A stretch of DNA of 64,000 nt, from assembly GCF_003711515.1 (NCBI RefSeq), contig NW_021167083.1, forward strand, positions 1,004,481 to 1,068,480. The letters are read 5' to 3'. The translations under genes were made by a program, and so were the position numbers. This document shows positions 23,499 to 34,784 of this stretch, piece by piece. The first letter of the stretch is position 1. Every line of letters starts with the position of its first letter. The notes below the pieces were generated by a model. The model was not told the origin of the DNA, ran no database searches, and saw only the letters and a list, made by a program, of their open reading frames with translations. This stretch comes from Sodiomyces alkalinus F11 (taxonomy: Eukaryota; Ascomycota; Sordariomycetes; Glomerellales; Plectosphaerellaceae).

Positions 23499-26400
23499 TT
23501 CCGAGTCTAGTTCGACGTCGACTATAGGTGGTTCCGGTTATAACCCGTCGCGGGACCTCTATAGTTCTAGCAGGGAAATGGGGAAAACGTTATAAATCTT
23601 TATACCCTTTAGCAGTTCTAATTAGTAGGTAAGGCTATATATACTAACGATTTTAGTCACCTTATATAGCTCGATAAACTTATCGCTAAGCTTTTTAGAT
23701 AGCCTCTTCTATCGGATGTTTTTCGTGGATAATAAGATATACTCGTCCACCTTAAAGGAATATTAGGTACGACCGTTATTATAATACCGTTCGTAGGAAG
23801 CCTACGCTCTTTTAATAAGGTCCGAAATAGACCGGCGCTAGGCTATAAGGTACTCCGCACGGCGCTCGGCTTCGGCGGCACGAACCTCGCCTGCCCTCGG
23901 GAGCTACACTTCGTCAGGGCCTCGGGGGTTATATCCTATTAACGTATCGGATAGGGTATAACGTATCGCAGAATACCACGCTATATTATAGGTGAATTCT
24001 ACTAACGGTAGTCGGTTAACCTAGTTATTCTATTCCTGCGAGTAGAACACATATAGGTAATACTTGAGGTTCTAATTCTACCGTTCCGTTTATCTATCCA
24101 TCTACGGGTGCCACGCTATAGATAGGCGATATACGGTGCTAAGGCACCGATATAAGGTTACCTAAAAACGACTTATAAATAATAAGCCTCGGTCTAATAT
24201 AATACCGTTAGGCAGGCCGAAAATACGGAAAACGTGATACTATAGAGACTTAGTAAGTCCTTCTACTATTAGGCCACTACTCGAGGGGATATAAATCGAG
24301 TACTTCGTTAGGCGGTATACTACTATAAGGATAGTATCCCTTTTACGGCCTAGGCTATAGACCGGCGGTAGCCCCGTGATAAAGTTAATAGATATCTCTA
24401 TAAAGGGGTGCAGAGGCACTAAAAGACTCGTTAGTTCGCTATATAGCTTATAGTGCCGCGGCTTAGTGCGTTAATAGATAGTATAGGTGGGTATAAACTA
24501 TCGGATATCCTTAGGTAAATAATCCTAAAAGTAAAAGTCCGAAATCTTCTTAATAGTCCTTATAACCCTATAATACCCCACGCTGGGTCTATTATAGAAA
24601 CACTATAGAACCTTTTAACGGAGGCTAGAGTGGTCTAGTATAAAAACGCGATTCTTAAAACGAAGGATACTAACACTCCTAGACTAGTGCCCGTGCGTGG
24701 CCTTATTACCGTGGGCCTTATGCTATCTAGTGTAAAAAGGGTTATCCGCTTACGCCTCTACCACCTTTTCCAGTAAGGTAGGGGAATTAAGAGCGGGAAT
24801 AATAGGGGTAGTGCGGGAACCACGCTAGTTCCCGATAATACCTAAAACAAAACGCCTCGAAAAAGGCTCCGAGATAAAGTCATCCGCTTACGTCTTAACT
24901 ATCTTTTCCGGTAAGGTAGAAGGAGCGGGAATAGCGCGGGTACTATACTAGGTCCTATATAGGCCTAAGGCAGAACGCTTCGAAACAGACTCTGGAAAAA
25001 GGTTATCCGCTTATATCTTAACCACTAAGGTAGGAGTAGCGGGAAAATTATAACCGGGGCTATTACGGGAACTATCCTGGTTCCCGATATAGCCTAAAAT
25101 AAGGCGCCTCGATAAGGGCTCCAAAAAGAGATTATCCGCCTATACCTCTACCTTTAGTAAAGGGGAGTTAAGAGCGGGAATAGAAACTAAGGTAGTATAG
25201 GAACCACGCTAGTTCTCGATATAGCCTATAAAACGCTTAGAAAAAGACTCTACCGCCTTAGCCCGGTTAGTAACCAGGGCACGCTTATAGGGCGCGTGCT
25301 AGGGCTTTCTTAATAGCCTATCCGCGGGGTTTAACGTCCCCGGGCGGTGCCGAATCTTAAAATTAAACAGGGCGAGCTCCTTAAGCCACCTAGCGTGCTA
25401 GCCCTTAAGCTTCGGCTTATCTAATAGGTGGCGATAGTTCAGGTAGTCCGTTAGAACGACTACAGGGCTTTAACTATAGGTAATATAGTAATACTATATA
25501 CGGAAAGACTCGATAATAGCTATAAGCTTAGAATCGGGCGTGCTATAATTAAGCTTAGCCCCACGTAGCTTACGGGATATAAACGCTATAGGGCGCTATA
25601 AGCTATCCTCGATTTAGCTAATAATATCGCCTAGGGTAAAGACAGAAGTATTTAGCTTAATACGTATCGGCAGAGTAGAGTTAAAATACTATAAAACGGG
25701 CGCTTTCTAGAATAGCAGTTTTATCTTCTTAAACGCGGTCTAGGCCTACGGGGAAAGTACGAGGATCCTAATATACCCCCCCTTTAAATAATCTATAAAA
25801 GAGGTAGCGACCTTAGAATAGTTCTTAATAAAACGCCTATAAAAACCTATAAAACCCAGGAAGACCTATATCTTCTTAATACTATTAGGAAGCTCCTAGT
25901 CACGGATAGCATTAACGCGGGATAAGTCTATATATACCCTATCCGGGCTGTAGATAAACCCGAGGAACTTAATATCGCGGGTCTTAAACTCACACTTATC
26001 GGGGTTAGTATACAGGGACCACTGCCTAAGCCTAGTAAGGACCTCGCGGACGTGCACGCGGTCGGTAACTAAGTCCTTACTATAGATAAGGATATCGTCG
26101 AGGTATATAACGTAAATAGTGTCGATAAGGCCCGTTAGCACCTAGTTAATATACCGTTAGAAACTCGCGGGGGCGTTAATTAACCCGAATAGCATAATAA
26201 GATACTCGTAATAACCGTATTTCGTCCGGAATACCGTTTTCCACTTATCGCCCTCCCGAATCCGTAATCGGTAGTATACGTCCTTAAGATCTAGCTTAGT
26301 GTAGTACTACGCCGATAATAGCTGATCTAGGATTTCGTGGATAAGGGGCAGGGGGGTATAGTCCTTAATAGTCACCTTATTTAGCCCTCTATAATTAATA

Positions 26401-27412
26401 TAGAGGCGTAGCTTACCACCTTTCTTAGGGATAAACAGGATAGGGGCGCCGGCCGGACTAGTGGATAGTCTAATCCACCCTTTTATAACGGTATCCTATA
26501 GATACTAACGTAGTACCTTAAACTCCTAGGCGGCGAGGGGGTAAATAGAACTATAGGGAGGCTTTTTACCCTCCTTAACCTTAATAGCGTAGTCCTACTA
26601 TTAGTGCGTCGGTAGCCGTCCGGCGTTTTCGATGTTAAAAACGTTAGCGAAATCTTAATACTATTCCGGTAGCGTGGAGGTAGCTATTAGGTCCCCGTTT
26701 AGGCTAGGGTAGACCCCGTCTACTGGGAATTTATCCCTATATCCTACTAAAGGGTTTTTTATTAGGCCGGGGTAGCCGACGTAGCCGATATAGCCGATAC
26801 GCAGAACCCGCATAGAACCTATATAGGTTAGAGTAAGGATAGACTTAGCTTATCTAACTACCCTACGTAGCTCTCTTAGGGACGTAACCACACTAAACTC
26901 CGTGTAGGATAAAGGATAAGTCTATATGCTGCACTACTAATTAATGTTAGGGTTAACGGCTATAAGCCACGGCCTCCCTAGGATAATCTTCGCGCCCGTA
27001 AGATTTATAACGTAGAACTTAGCGCGTTACACCCTCTTTTAGCCCTAGTAGTCGGTGGTGGTGATAATCCTGTGGAGTGACCTAAGGGTTTTTTTATTTA
27101 TCCTTCCGTGACCCAGGACACCGGGATCGGGGACCCCTTAGGAACCTAACTGGGTCCTAGGAGGGACCGGTCTAAAACGTTAATATCGGCACCTCTATTA
27201 AGGAGAGCCGCTATCTACACCTATTCCCTACCTCGGCGAAAGGATATATATGCCTTTACCGGTGTAGTAGTAGCAGAGGGGGTTACTCGAGGCGGGTGTT
27301 ATTCCTGGGGCACCTCGCCCGTGACGCGGCCGACTATAGGATAAGATATAGATACCGGCTAGGTATTCGGATTACTATTACTCGAGCGCGACCGCTCGGT
27401 ATACGGGCTAGG

Positions 27413-27454
27413 GCACGTAGTGGCGTAGTGCCCCTTTTGGTTATAGTTATAGTA
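27413..27454 (-). other. Gag CCHC zinc-knuckle relic
   Basis: The 14 codons have the C-X2-C-X4-H-X4-C spacing with only the His and last Cys intact. The first two Cys are Tyr (TAC/TAT from TGC/TGT), as expected from G-to-A RIP in TpG. Confidence 0.75.
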
Positions 27455-28843
27455 AGTGATAGAATCGAGGTACGATAATAGTCTAGGGCGTATAGGGTAA
27501 CTAAGAGCGGGAGCAGGCGTAGAAGTATACGTAGGGGCAGATATAGGGGTAGACGCAGGGATACTAGTGGAACCGTAGGTGGCCGGAGCGTGGGGGTTAT
27601 AACCATGGGTACGCGAGCGGAAACGACGTTGTTAGGTAGCGGACTAGAAGTCTATCCGGCTAACGGCTAACCCGTTAGTAATAGTTAAGGCCTTAGCCCT
27701 ACGGTATACCGGGGCTAGATCCTAGTAGTCCTTAGGAACCCCTATAGATACTATATAGTCCCGAATAGGTGGGAGGACCCTTATTAATACTATCTAAATC
27801 CTCTACTAGTCTAGGAGCTCGCCCGGTAGTTCTAACTCTAGGGCTTCCCACCGTTATATAAATTTAGCGTAAGACTCCCCCTCTCTCTAGGAGGAGATAG
27901 ACTCGCTCTGGATCTATACCGCTACCTCTTATAGACGAGTATTGTTATCGTTAACCTAATAGGATAGCCAGGCCTATAAGGCTGCCTAGCTAACCTTATT
28001 AGAGTCCCCGTCGTATTTATATCGTAGTTTAGCCTACTAACGTTCCTTAAGGTAGTGGGAGAGGCACGATATAACGAAGTAGTTCTTCGCGGTGTCCGTG
28101 GGAAAGGATTAAGAATCCAGGTTAAACCGCTAGTTAGTCTCCTAGATAAACGTGCCATACTTAGCCCAGGATACGCTATCCTATTTAGGCAGGGGGAAAT
28201 TGAACTTAGCCTAGGTAGCGGATCCATGTATAGACGACGTTATGGATATATCGTGGGTATATTAGGATCCCGCCGGGGTCACGACACGATATCGGGGCTT
28301 AGCTATACGGCGGTGGGTAATATCGGCCGGGTTAGGATTAATAGCGGCGGCGGCGGTAGTAGTGGCGGCGGTAGTATCTGCCTCTAGCTTAGTAAGGTAC
28401 GCGAGCTTACGCTTACGGTGGTTCTATGCCTCTATCCATTTAACGCGTTCGTCTAGTTATTCCTCCGTTAGCGTGGCTAGGTTAACGTTCGTATACGGGG
28501 GCAGGTTAGGGTTATATGCGGGTCCCGTCGTGGTTATAGAAGGGATAGGGATAGTAATAGGGGTAAAGGCAGTAACAGAGGTAGTACTAGCGATAGGAGT
28601 AGTGGTAGGTATAGGAATAGGTATAGTAGCAGGTACGGGAGCCGTGTTAGTTCCCGGCGTATCCCCGTTATATTCCTCGTTAGCGTCCTCCACGAAGGCG
28701 GTTTCGCTATCGCGGAGCTATCGCTCGAACTAGCTAGCAGCCTCGTTAAAATTGAAGGTAGGATCGTTTATTTCGTGATAGTTAAATATCTTAGTAACTC
28801 TCCTTAACGGTCTTCGCGTCCTTTAAGGGTAAAGCGATTAAAA

Positions 28844-29195
28844 TATTAAATAGGTAGTCGTAAAGAGTGAAAAGGTAGGGTTAAATAAAGAACCAGGTAT
28901 AATCACGATAGGATCATAATAGGGTCAGAACGTAGGTGTAGCTAAAGAACCAGATTAATCGCTGGCCTCCCTCTTTAAAGGGGAGGCTCCCTCGCTCCTT
29001 AAGACTACGCTCTACTCCTCGAGGACTACTTATTTGCTTTCTTAAGGGCTACCTTATTTACTTCGAGGGACTATTCTATTTACTATATAATGACTTACTT
29101 TATTTATGCCTGGAGGGGTCTTAGACTGGGCATACCTAGACCCCTATGGGTTCACACTAGGGACCCATTATGACCACTGTTACAGGCACCTGACA
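28844..29195 (-). repeat. 5' LTR of the chromovirus
   Basis: This 352-bp copy starts TATTAAAT (ancestral TGTCAAAT with two RIP transitions) and ends CCTGACA. GGTAT follows at 29196-29200. The LTRs keep more CpA than the interior of the element. Confidence 0.92.
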
Positions 29196-29280
29196 GGTAT
29201 ACGATATTAGATATACTCCGGTTAACCTACGGCTAAGCCTGCCTACCGCTTTAGCCATTATCGGTCGGTAATAAAATAAA

Positions 29281-32200
29281 TAGATTCCTAATATCCGTAG
29301 CCCTCGATATCGTAACGTAAAACTAACCGTATATAAAGGCGTGTTACTGGAAATCCACGCCGATAGTACTAAACGACTAACCTTATAACTTATTAATCGT
29401 TATCGCGAAATAAAGCCGTACCGGGAATTAACGGCGGCGGATAATATACGGGTAGTCTTCCTTATTAGAATCTAAGTAGATACGGGGGATAAACGCTACC
29501 TCGCCGGCGTATAATCTGGAGAGGACCTTTACCTTTAGCGTATTCCATGCCATCCGTAAAATAACTATATATATACCGTTATATAAACCCTACCACGGGC
29601 TTAGGTTCCGTATAAGTATAATGGGAGCGCCGACCTTTAGCTTAAGACATGCTAGCGGGATAGAAGCGAATTATAACTATATTAAAAACTCCAAGGCTAG
29701 ATCCGGCGTAATACCGTTAGTATCCTTTACCCGATTAGCGACCGAATTCTCGGCATTATAAACGCGCGATTAGCTAAGTAAGCACCCGAGTATCTAGTTA
29801 TTAATCTCCGTGATAGTAGTATTACGAGTTATTAGAATAACGCGGTTAATAAAGACTATATAGTTCGACGGCGCTTAATCCAGTAAATCGGCCGGGTAAA
29901 TACGCCCGTAAAAATAGACGATATTATAAAGAGTCGTGATAGCAGGGAAAAGGTTAATAGACCCGTAAAGAGTAGTATTATAGCAGAGATCCTATAACTA
30001 CTAAATAAACGCCCGATTATTAGGATCGGTAGAGGCAACACGTATATTCTCCGTTAGGCTAAGGATACGGAGTTACGGCTAGATAGAGGACCGCTAGAAG
30101 CAGGTATATATAATCTACGCCCGACTACTATTCCGAATAACGGGTAGGATTTAGGTAAAATCGCCTCCGAAAATAACCGGAATACCGCTAAATAGATTAT
30201 CATAGCTTAGTATATCCCGTAACGTATAATTAACGGCCTCGAAACAGAACTTATACTATATAGGGACCTTATCCTAAATAATAAAAGCAGTCTCCCGTAA
30301 TAGCGTTATAAGGTCCGAATTCTTTAGCACGCTATACGTGGAGGAGTTATTAACCTATAAAGGGATCTTAAACCGCGAATAAGCCGTATAGCTACCCTTA
30401 AGAAGAACCGCCGCGATGCTAGAGGAGGTAACGTAAAGGATAATCTGCCCATGCGACCGGAAATAAGCGTAAAGACCACGATATACGAAGGTCTTACCCG
30501 TGCCGCTAGGTCCCTATAAAAAGAAATAACCGCGGCGAGACTTAATAGTAGCTATAACCTAGCTAAAAATGGTAGCCTAGCCCTAGTTAAAGCGGCGGTG
30601 AATATCTTCGTATACTATAACCTAGGCATCGCGGTCGTAAGTCTCCGTAACTAATAATATATTTCCGGTCGCACGGCGCTAATTATATAGAGGCCCCGGT
30701 AGCCCGAACTCCGTAATTATCCTACTTACCTTAAGGAGCCGTGAGTGTATAAGATAAAGACCGTAATCGATATACGGGCGTTCTAAATTGGCAGGATATC
30801 GGAAGTATTAACGCTATAATATATAAGGCAGGTTATCGTATATAGACTCTATAAACCTCCCCTAGATCGATAATAGACCGGAAATATCTCCGTGGATTAA
30901 AGTAACGATAAATAGCTCCCGTAACGTATACCCGGTCTTCTAAATAACGGCCTCCTTAAAATAGGCAACCTAGTAACGGTTATCGTGTAGAAGCCCGGCC
31001 GTAATGTAGGCCTCGCGGTAGGTATTATAGATAGTCCCCTTAACGGTATAAAGGTCCGTAAAAGAAGTCGGCCCTTAAACGGAGACTAAGAGTAACCGTA
31101 AATAGTACGCCTCTTTAGCCGTTAGGGGTATATACCGTAGACGGCTGATTTAAAATCTATACTGCCTTAGCTACTAAGTAAACTGCTACGGTTTTCACGT
31201 ATAACGGCTAGGAAACTAGTGATAGAATAACTTACGGCTATCGGCGTTAACACGGTTATAGTCGAAAAAGGCTATTAGCTAAGTCTTCCGCTCCTATAAT
31301 ATACGCTTAATCTGGTTTACGGTCGTGTTATCGCCGAAGTAAATAGGCTGCTATCCTTTAAGGTGAACCGGAAGACGTATAACGGGCGGATACTCACGGT
31401 ATACGGGGAACTCGAATAACTAAATAATCGCCTCCGCGGGACCGATATAACGGCTTTATAAATAGAGATATACCTTGTCATCGCCCTTTTTACTCGATAT
31501 ACGCATAGTTATGCGGTCGGTGCCCTTATAAACGTACTTATATATATACTTAATCGCCTAAAGAAAACCGTAAATATTAAGATTAGTATATATATATACG
31601 CTGTAACGGAGGCAGATATACGGGGGAGGATAACTTACCTTAATAGATCCGTAAATCTTAATATTAATATAGGCACCGTAGCGGAGGTAGAGATACGGGC
31701 TATAGGGAATAATAAAACGGTTATTAAGGGGGACCTCTCTTACGCGGCCTCTCTTTATAACGTGTAGGCTAGAGTTACGGCGCCTGTATTTAGGATAACT
31801 ATCCTCCCGTATAGTCGTCTCTAGGTAGTATGGCTTAGGGAACCGCTTAAAGCACTTTATACGGTTCTTATCGCGAGGCTACGGCTATATACACGGCGTA
31901 GAAGGCTTATCGTTGCCGTAAGGACTATATATTATATTCTTGCTAATAATATTAAAAAGACGGCTAGTAGGATCCGACTCGCGGTCCGGTAGCTCCGCGA
32001 AGATAACCTTATCGATAGTTACGGAGTCTTTATATATCTTAGCCGCCCGCGGCGGAAGGAAAAGAAGGATATAACGGTGTAGAAGACCGCGCTTTTAGTA
32101 TTCTATAGTCTATATAATCCCCGTAAACTCACTAAATAGACTATCGCGTAGCTACTATTCTAGGTCACGGGATTTTAACTCGAATACACGGCCGACTAAA

Positions 32201-33400
32201 TCGGGCCGGTCACTAGTAGTCTCACCCAGCTAAAGCTCCCGTATAATCTCTAGCTAAGTAGGATTAGCCGTAAAGGTAATAAAAAAGGTCGGAGTACTAA
32301 GAGCCCATATAATTACTATAGAATCCTAATAGCACTATAAGATAAACCGCTAGCCGCTAACGTAATTAAAGGGTAAGACGATCCGTCGCCTAATATTACG
32401 GGTATCGCTATTAGCCTTATACACCTAATCCTGTACCCCGTTATATACGTTAGCCCGTAACTTATTCTAATAGCGCTAGATCTAATTAAGTTTCTTCTAA
32501 TCGCAAGAAGTCTATAGGTCTACTAAAAACTACTAAAAAAGCCGGCCGTATATAAAGGGCATAAACCTCTAATTATATCGCGGATATAGTATATAACGGC
32601 AGAACTAACGGAACTTTACCTCGGTATTCTGCCTTTTACGGTTATAAATATCCTATAACTATAATTACTAGTAATATCCAGAACCGCTACGCGGATATAT
32701 AAGCGGGTAAGATAGTAGCAGGTAGGCAGAATACTTATAGTCGATCCGCGTAAGGCCGCCGATACTACTATTAGACTGTCTCTCCGCGAGGATAATATCC
32801 CGATAGCAGACTTTACCCTACTTATCCGGTATAATAGCCGTAACCTCGTCTATAACGGGCAGATTCTCACGCCGTATATTAGTACCCTGCTTAATAACTA
32901 ATTCTATCCTAGGGTTTAGTATAATACGGCACCACTTACGGAGGGAGTTAAAGCGTGCGCGGGCCGTTCTGTATATATAGATAAAGGGGTTATACTTATA
33001 TAGGAAGTCCGAAATCTCGCCTAGGATATAACGGTTAAGCGTAGAGTCGAGGCTTTAGGCGTTCGCGAGACGGTAGTCGGCGGTAGCTTATAGATCGTAA
33101 AAGTAGAGCTAGGTAAAAGCAGGAAGGCGTCCTATAGCACTTAACGGCCCCGTGTAGTAGTAAAGGGTGCCGTGGATCTAGAAGGCTATTACGCCGCCGG
33201 CACCGGCACCTTAACGTGTTTCCGTACACTGTATAGACGTAAACGAAAAGGTATTATTATATTAACGGATTCTTTTACAGTAATCTATAGCCTAAGCGGT
33301 ATCCGCGTATAGTAAATATTAGAAGAAGTCGGGTAGCGGGGAGATAATAGGAACATTAATATCGCCCTGGTTATAATAGGTGCCGAATTTCGGGTTTATA
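29281..33400 (-). pseudogene. Eroded Helitron Rep-helicase
   Basis: On the minus strand, from N to C: a Helitron-like N domain at about 32165-32283 (ITFTANPTW, TSDRPDLVGRVFELK); the Rep block at 32055-32128 (EFTGII*TIEY*KRGL followed by HRY where H-x-H is expected, 32071-32079, then ILLFL); the Pif1-like helicase Walker A GPSGTGKTF at about 30490-30513; and helicase motif VI FYVTISRATDIRN at 29281-29322. Stops replace Tyr/Gln codons and the second Rep His is Tyr. These motifs are specific to Helitron RepHel proteins, which carry out rolling-circle transposition. The upstream part (32.3-33.9 kb) is probably the N-terminal extension. The gene is dead; the gypsy element sits about 85 bp past motif VI. 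Confidence 0.85.
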
Positions 33401-34436
33401 GGCGATAATTCCTAAGTAATAGAAGATAATAGCCGTTAGCTAATAACTAATAACGCGGGATATAAAACTAACCTATAACTTCTCCTTAATCTAATAGAGC
33501 GTAGTATAATATTTATACTCTACGCGTATTAAGCTAAGATTATAATAATCGACCGTAATACCCGGCTAATACTACCCTAACGGCCCGGAACGCTCTTAAT
33601 ATTCTTTATAGCGGTTATAGTTCGGGAGACGCTAGTTAGCCGTAATAGCCGCTCCACGATCTGCCCTGCTATCCTAGTAGTCGGTATAAGTATTATACGG
33701 AGTATTATTACGGCGCGTGGGAAAAGCGGCCGTAGTAAGGTAACGGTGGCAGGCTAAGTAATAATAACCCGGAGTAGACTATAGAGCGTTACGCTATAGG
33801 GGATAATAGCGTCGCGTACGCGGGCGAGGAGGCGTAAGGGGAGGGTGGCCTATTAGAACGGTTAGTGCTATTAGAACGGTTAGTGCTATAGGAATGGTTA
33901 GTGGAGAGTGGCCTATTAGAATAGGTGGTAGAGGAGCCGTAGAACCTGTAGGAGGTGCAGGAAGGGCTTAACGGGCGGCTTAACGGTCGACTCGACGGTC
34001 GGCTCGATTAGCTCTATAGGTAATACAGGTAGTATAAATCCTTTAACGTGCCCGCGGATAGAAGCCGAACTCGGAAAACGGCTTAATAGTATCGTAACCA
34101 CGGTAGCGCTTAGGCTCGCGCTCGGTTTAACTAACTATTCCTACGCCGTTATAGCGTTACGAGCTAAAAAACGCCTAAAAAAATCGTATAGCGTAGGAAA
34201 AGGCTTTACGGGTAGTAGACCTATATATAACGGTATAGTCTAGTCGTTAAATATAGCCGTAATTTATATAGTTTTTATTACTAAAGATACGTAAAAAGGG
34301 GCTAAAATATATATAAATATATATATTACGAAAGTAGATAATTTTACGGTGGTATAGCTATATACTATGGAACGAAGTCGCCCGAAAAACACCGTAAAAT
34401 CCCGAAAAACGGGCACGGGTAGTAGTACCGATACGA

Positions 34437-34784
34437 ATAACGCAGGCTGCCAAGAGTGGTCGACAAATAAAGCGGGCCAGCTTCAGTGTAGACTTAGAAG
34501 AGCGAAAGGACAAAAGGCAGTCTCAAGCAGAGTACCGTATCCGTTTATATAAGGTAACGGGATACGGCATCTGTGTCGAACAGCTGCGTCCTTGTCGATG
34601 CTCCCTTTTACCCCAGCTCAGCTAGGTAAGAAACACTGCTGCAGCACGTAAAAGCACCCCATAGGCGGCCACCTCTGAAAGACTTGTCAAAAAAATTAAG
34701 ACTCTGACACCCAATTCATGTAATCAGGACTCGGTAACGCCTCTGTGAGTACCCATCTGCGTCTAAAGAGAAGTGCAACGTCTG
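34437..34784. other. Short host spacer between Helitron and kinase gene
   Basis: CpA/TpG reappear immediately after 34436, marking normal host sequence. It holds the 3' flank of the kinase gene. I see nothing else in it. Confidence 0.6.

Larger units (their letters stand above)
23360..28740 (-). pseudogene. Eroded gag-pol of the chromovirus
   Basis: Three landmarks fix the reading. The gag CCHC knuckle at 27413-27454 reads YYNYNQKGHYATTC, where the first and fourth positions should be Cys. Reverse transcriptase is seen as [16 protein letters not shown] at about 26385-26440 (normally CIDYRG) followed by VTIKD-TPLPLIH, with the catalytic YLDD box in TIYVIYLDDILIYSKD at 26094-26105. An integrase-terminal chromodomain lies at 23366-23498. 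The gag part at 27.5-28.7 kb is Pro/Thr-rich (for example 28457-28693). Frames are broken many times, so no product is possible. RNase H and integrase must lie at about 23.5-25.8 kb but I did not trace their catalytic residues. Confidence 0.85.
20175..29195 (-). mobile_element. Complete Ty3/gypsy chromovirus, RIP-inactivated
   Basis: The element is 9,021 bp with two LTRs of exactly 352 bp (20175-20526 and 28844-29195), TGTCA...TGACA ends and a 5-bp GGTAT duplication. Coding relics on the minus strand run gag zinc knuckle (27.4 kb), reverse transcriptase (25.9-26.4 kb), then a chromodomain (23.4-23.5 kb). So the 5' LTR is the right-hand one. The gag-protease-RT-integrase-chromodomain order is that of Ty3/gypsy chromoviruses. 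All coding frames are closed by RIP-type stops. Between the chromodomain and the left LTR there are 2.8 kb of extra DNA with plus-strand coding traits. It inserted into the Helitron near the end of the helicase gene, so it is younger than the Helitron. Confidence 0.92.
18284..34436 (-). mobile_element. RIP-degraded Helitron (RepHel), interrupted by a gypsy element
   Basis: Minus-strand relics of a Helitron replicase-helicase lie at 29.28-32.3 kb; they are listed separately. Before the chromovirus inserted, the element was about 7.1 kb (18284-20174 joined to 29196-34436). Proposed 3' end: minus strand ...CTTGCC-GTA-GGCAAG hairpin (18291-18305), then CAACTAA ending at 18284, close to the Helitron hairpin-CTRR rule. 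Proposed 5' end: minus strand TCGTATCGGTACTAC beginning at 34436, where RIP-type sequence stops. The flanking bases are not the canonical A and T, so these ends are proposals. Inside the right end there is a repeated CCCGAAAAAC and a CCCG/CGGG stem (34381-34413). Helitron identity is well supported by protein motifs; exact ends are less sure. Confidence 0.7.

Noticed and set aside
27296..27606. Small plus- and minus-strand frames of 60-90 codons
   Set aside because: They are accidental frames in RIP-mutated gag; the real reading there is the zinc-knuckle frame with stops.
7408..34436. Starship-type giant mobile element
   Set aside because: No tyrosine-recombinase (captain) relic was seen, and the contents resolve into three ordinary transposons with their own ends.
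7408..34436. Centromere or subtelomere
   Set aside because: RIP islands occur at both, but there is no telomere repeat and intact housekeeping genes lie on both sides; the window alone cannot place it.
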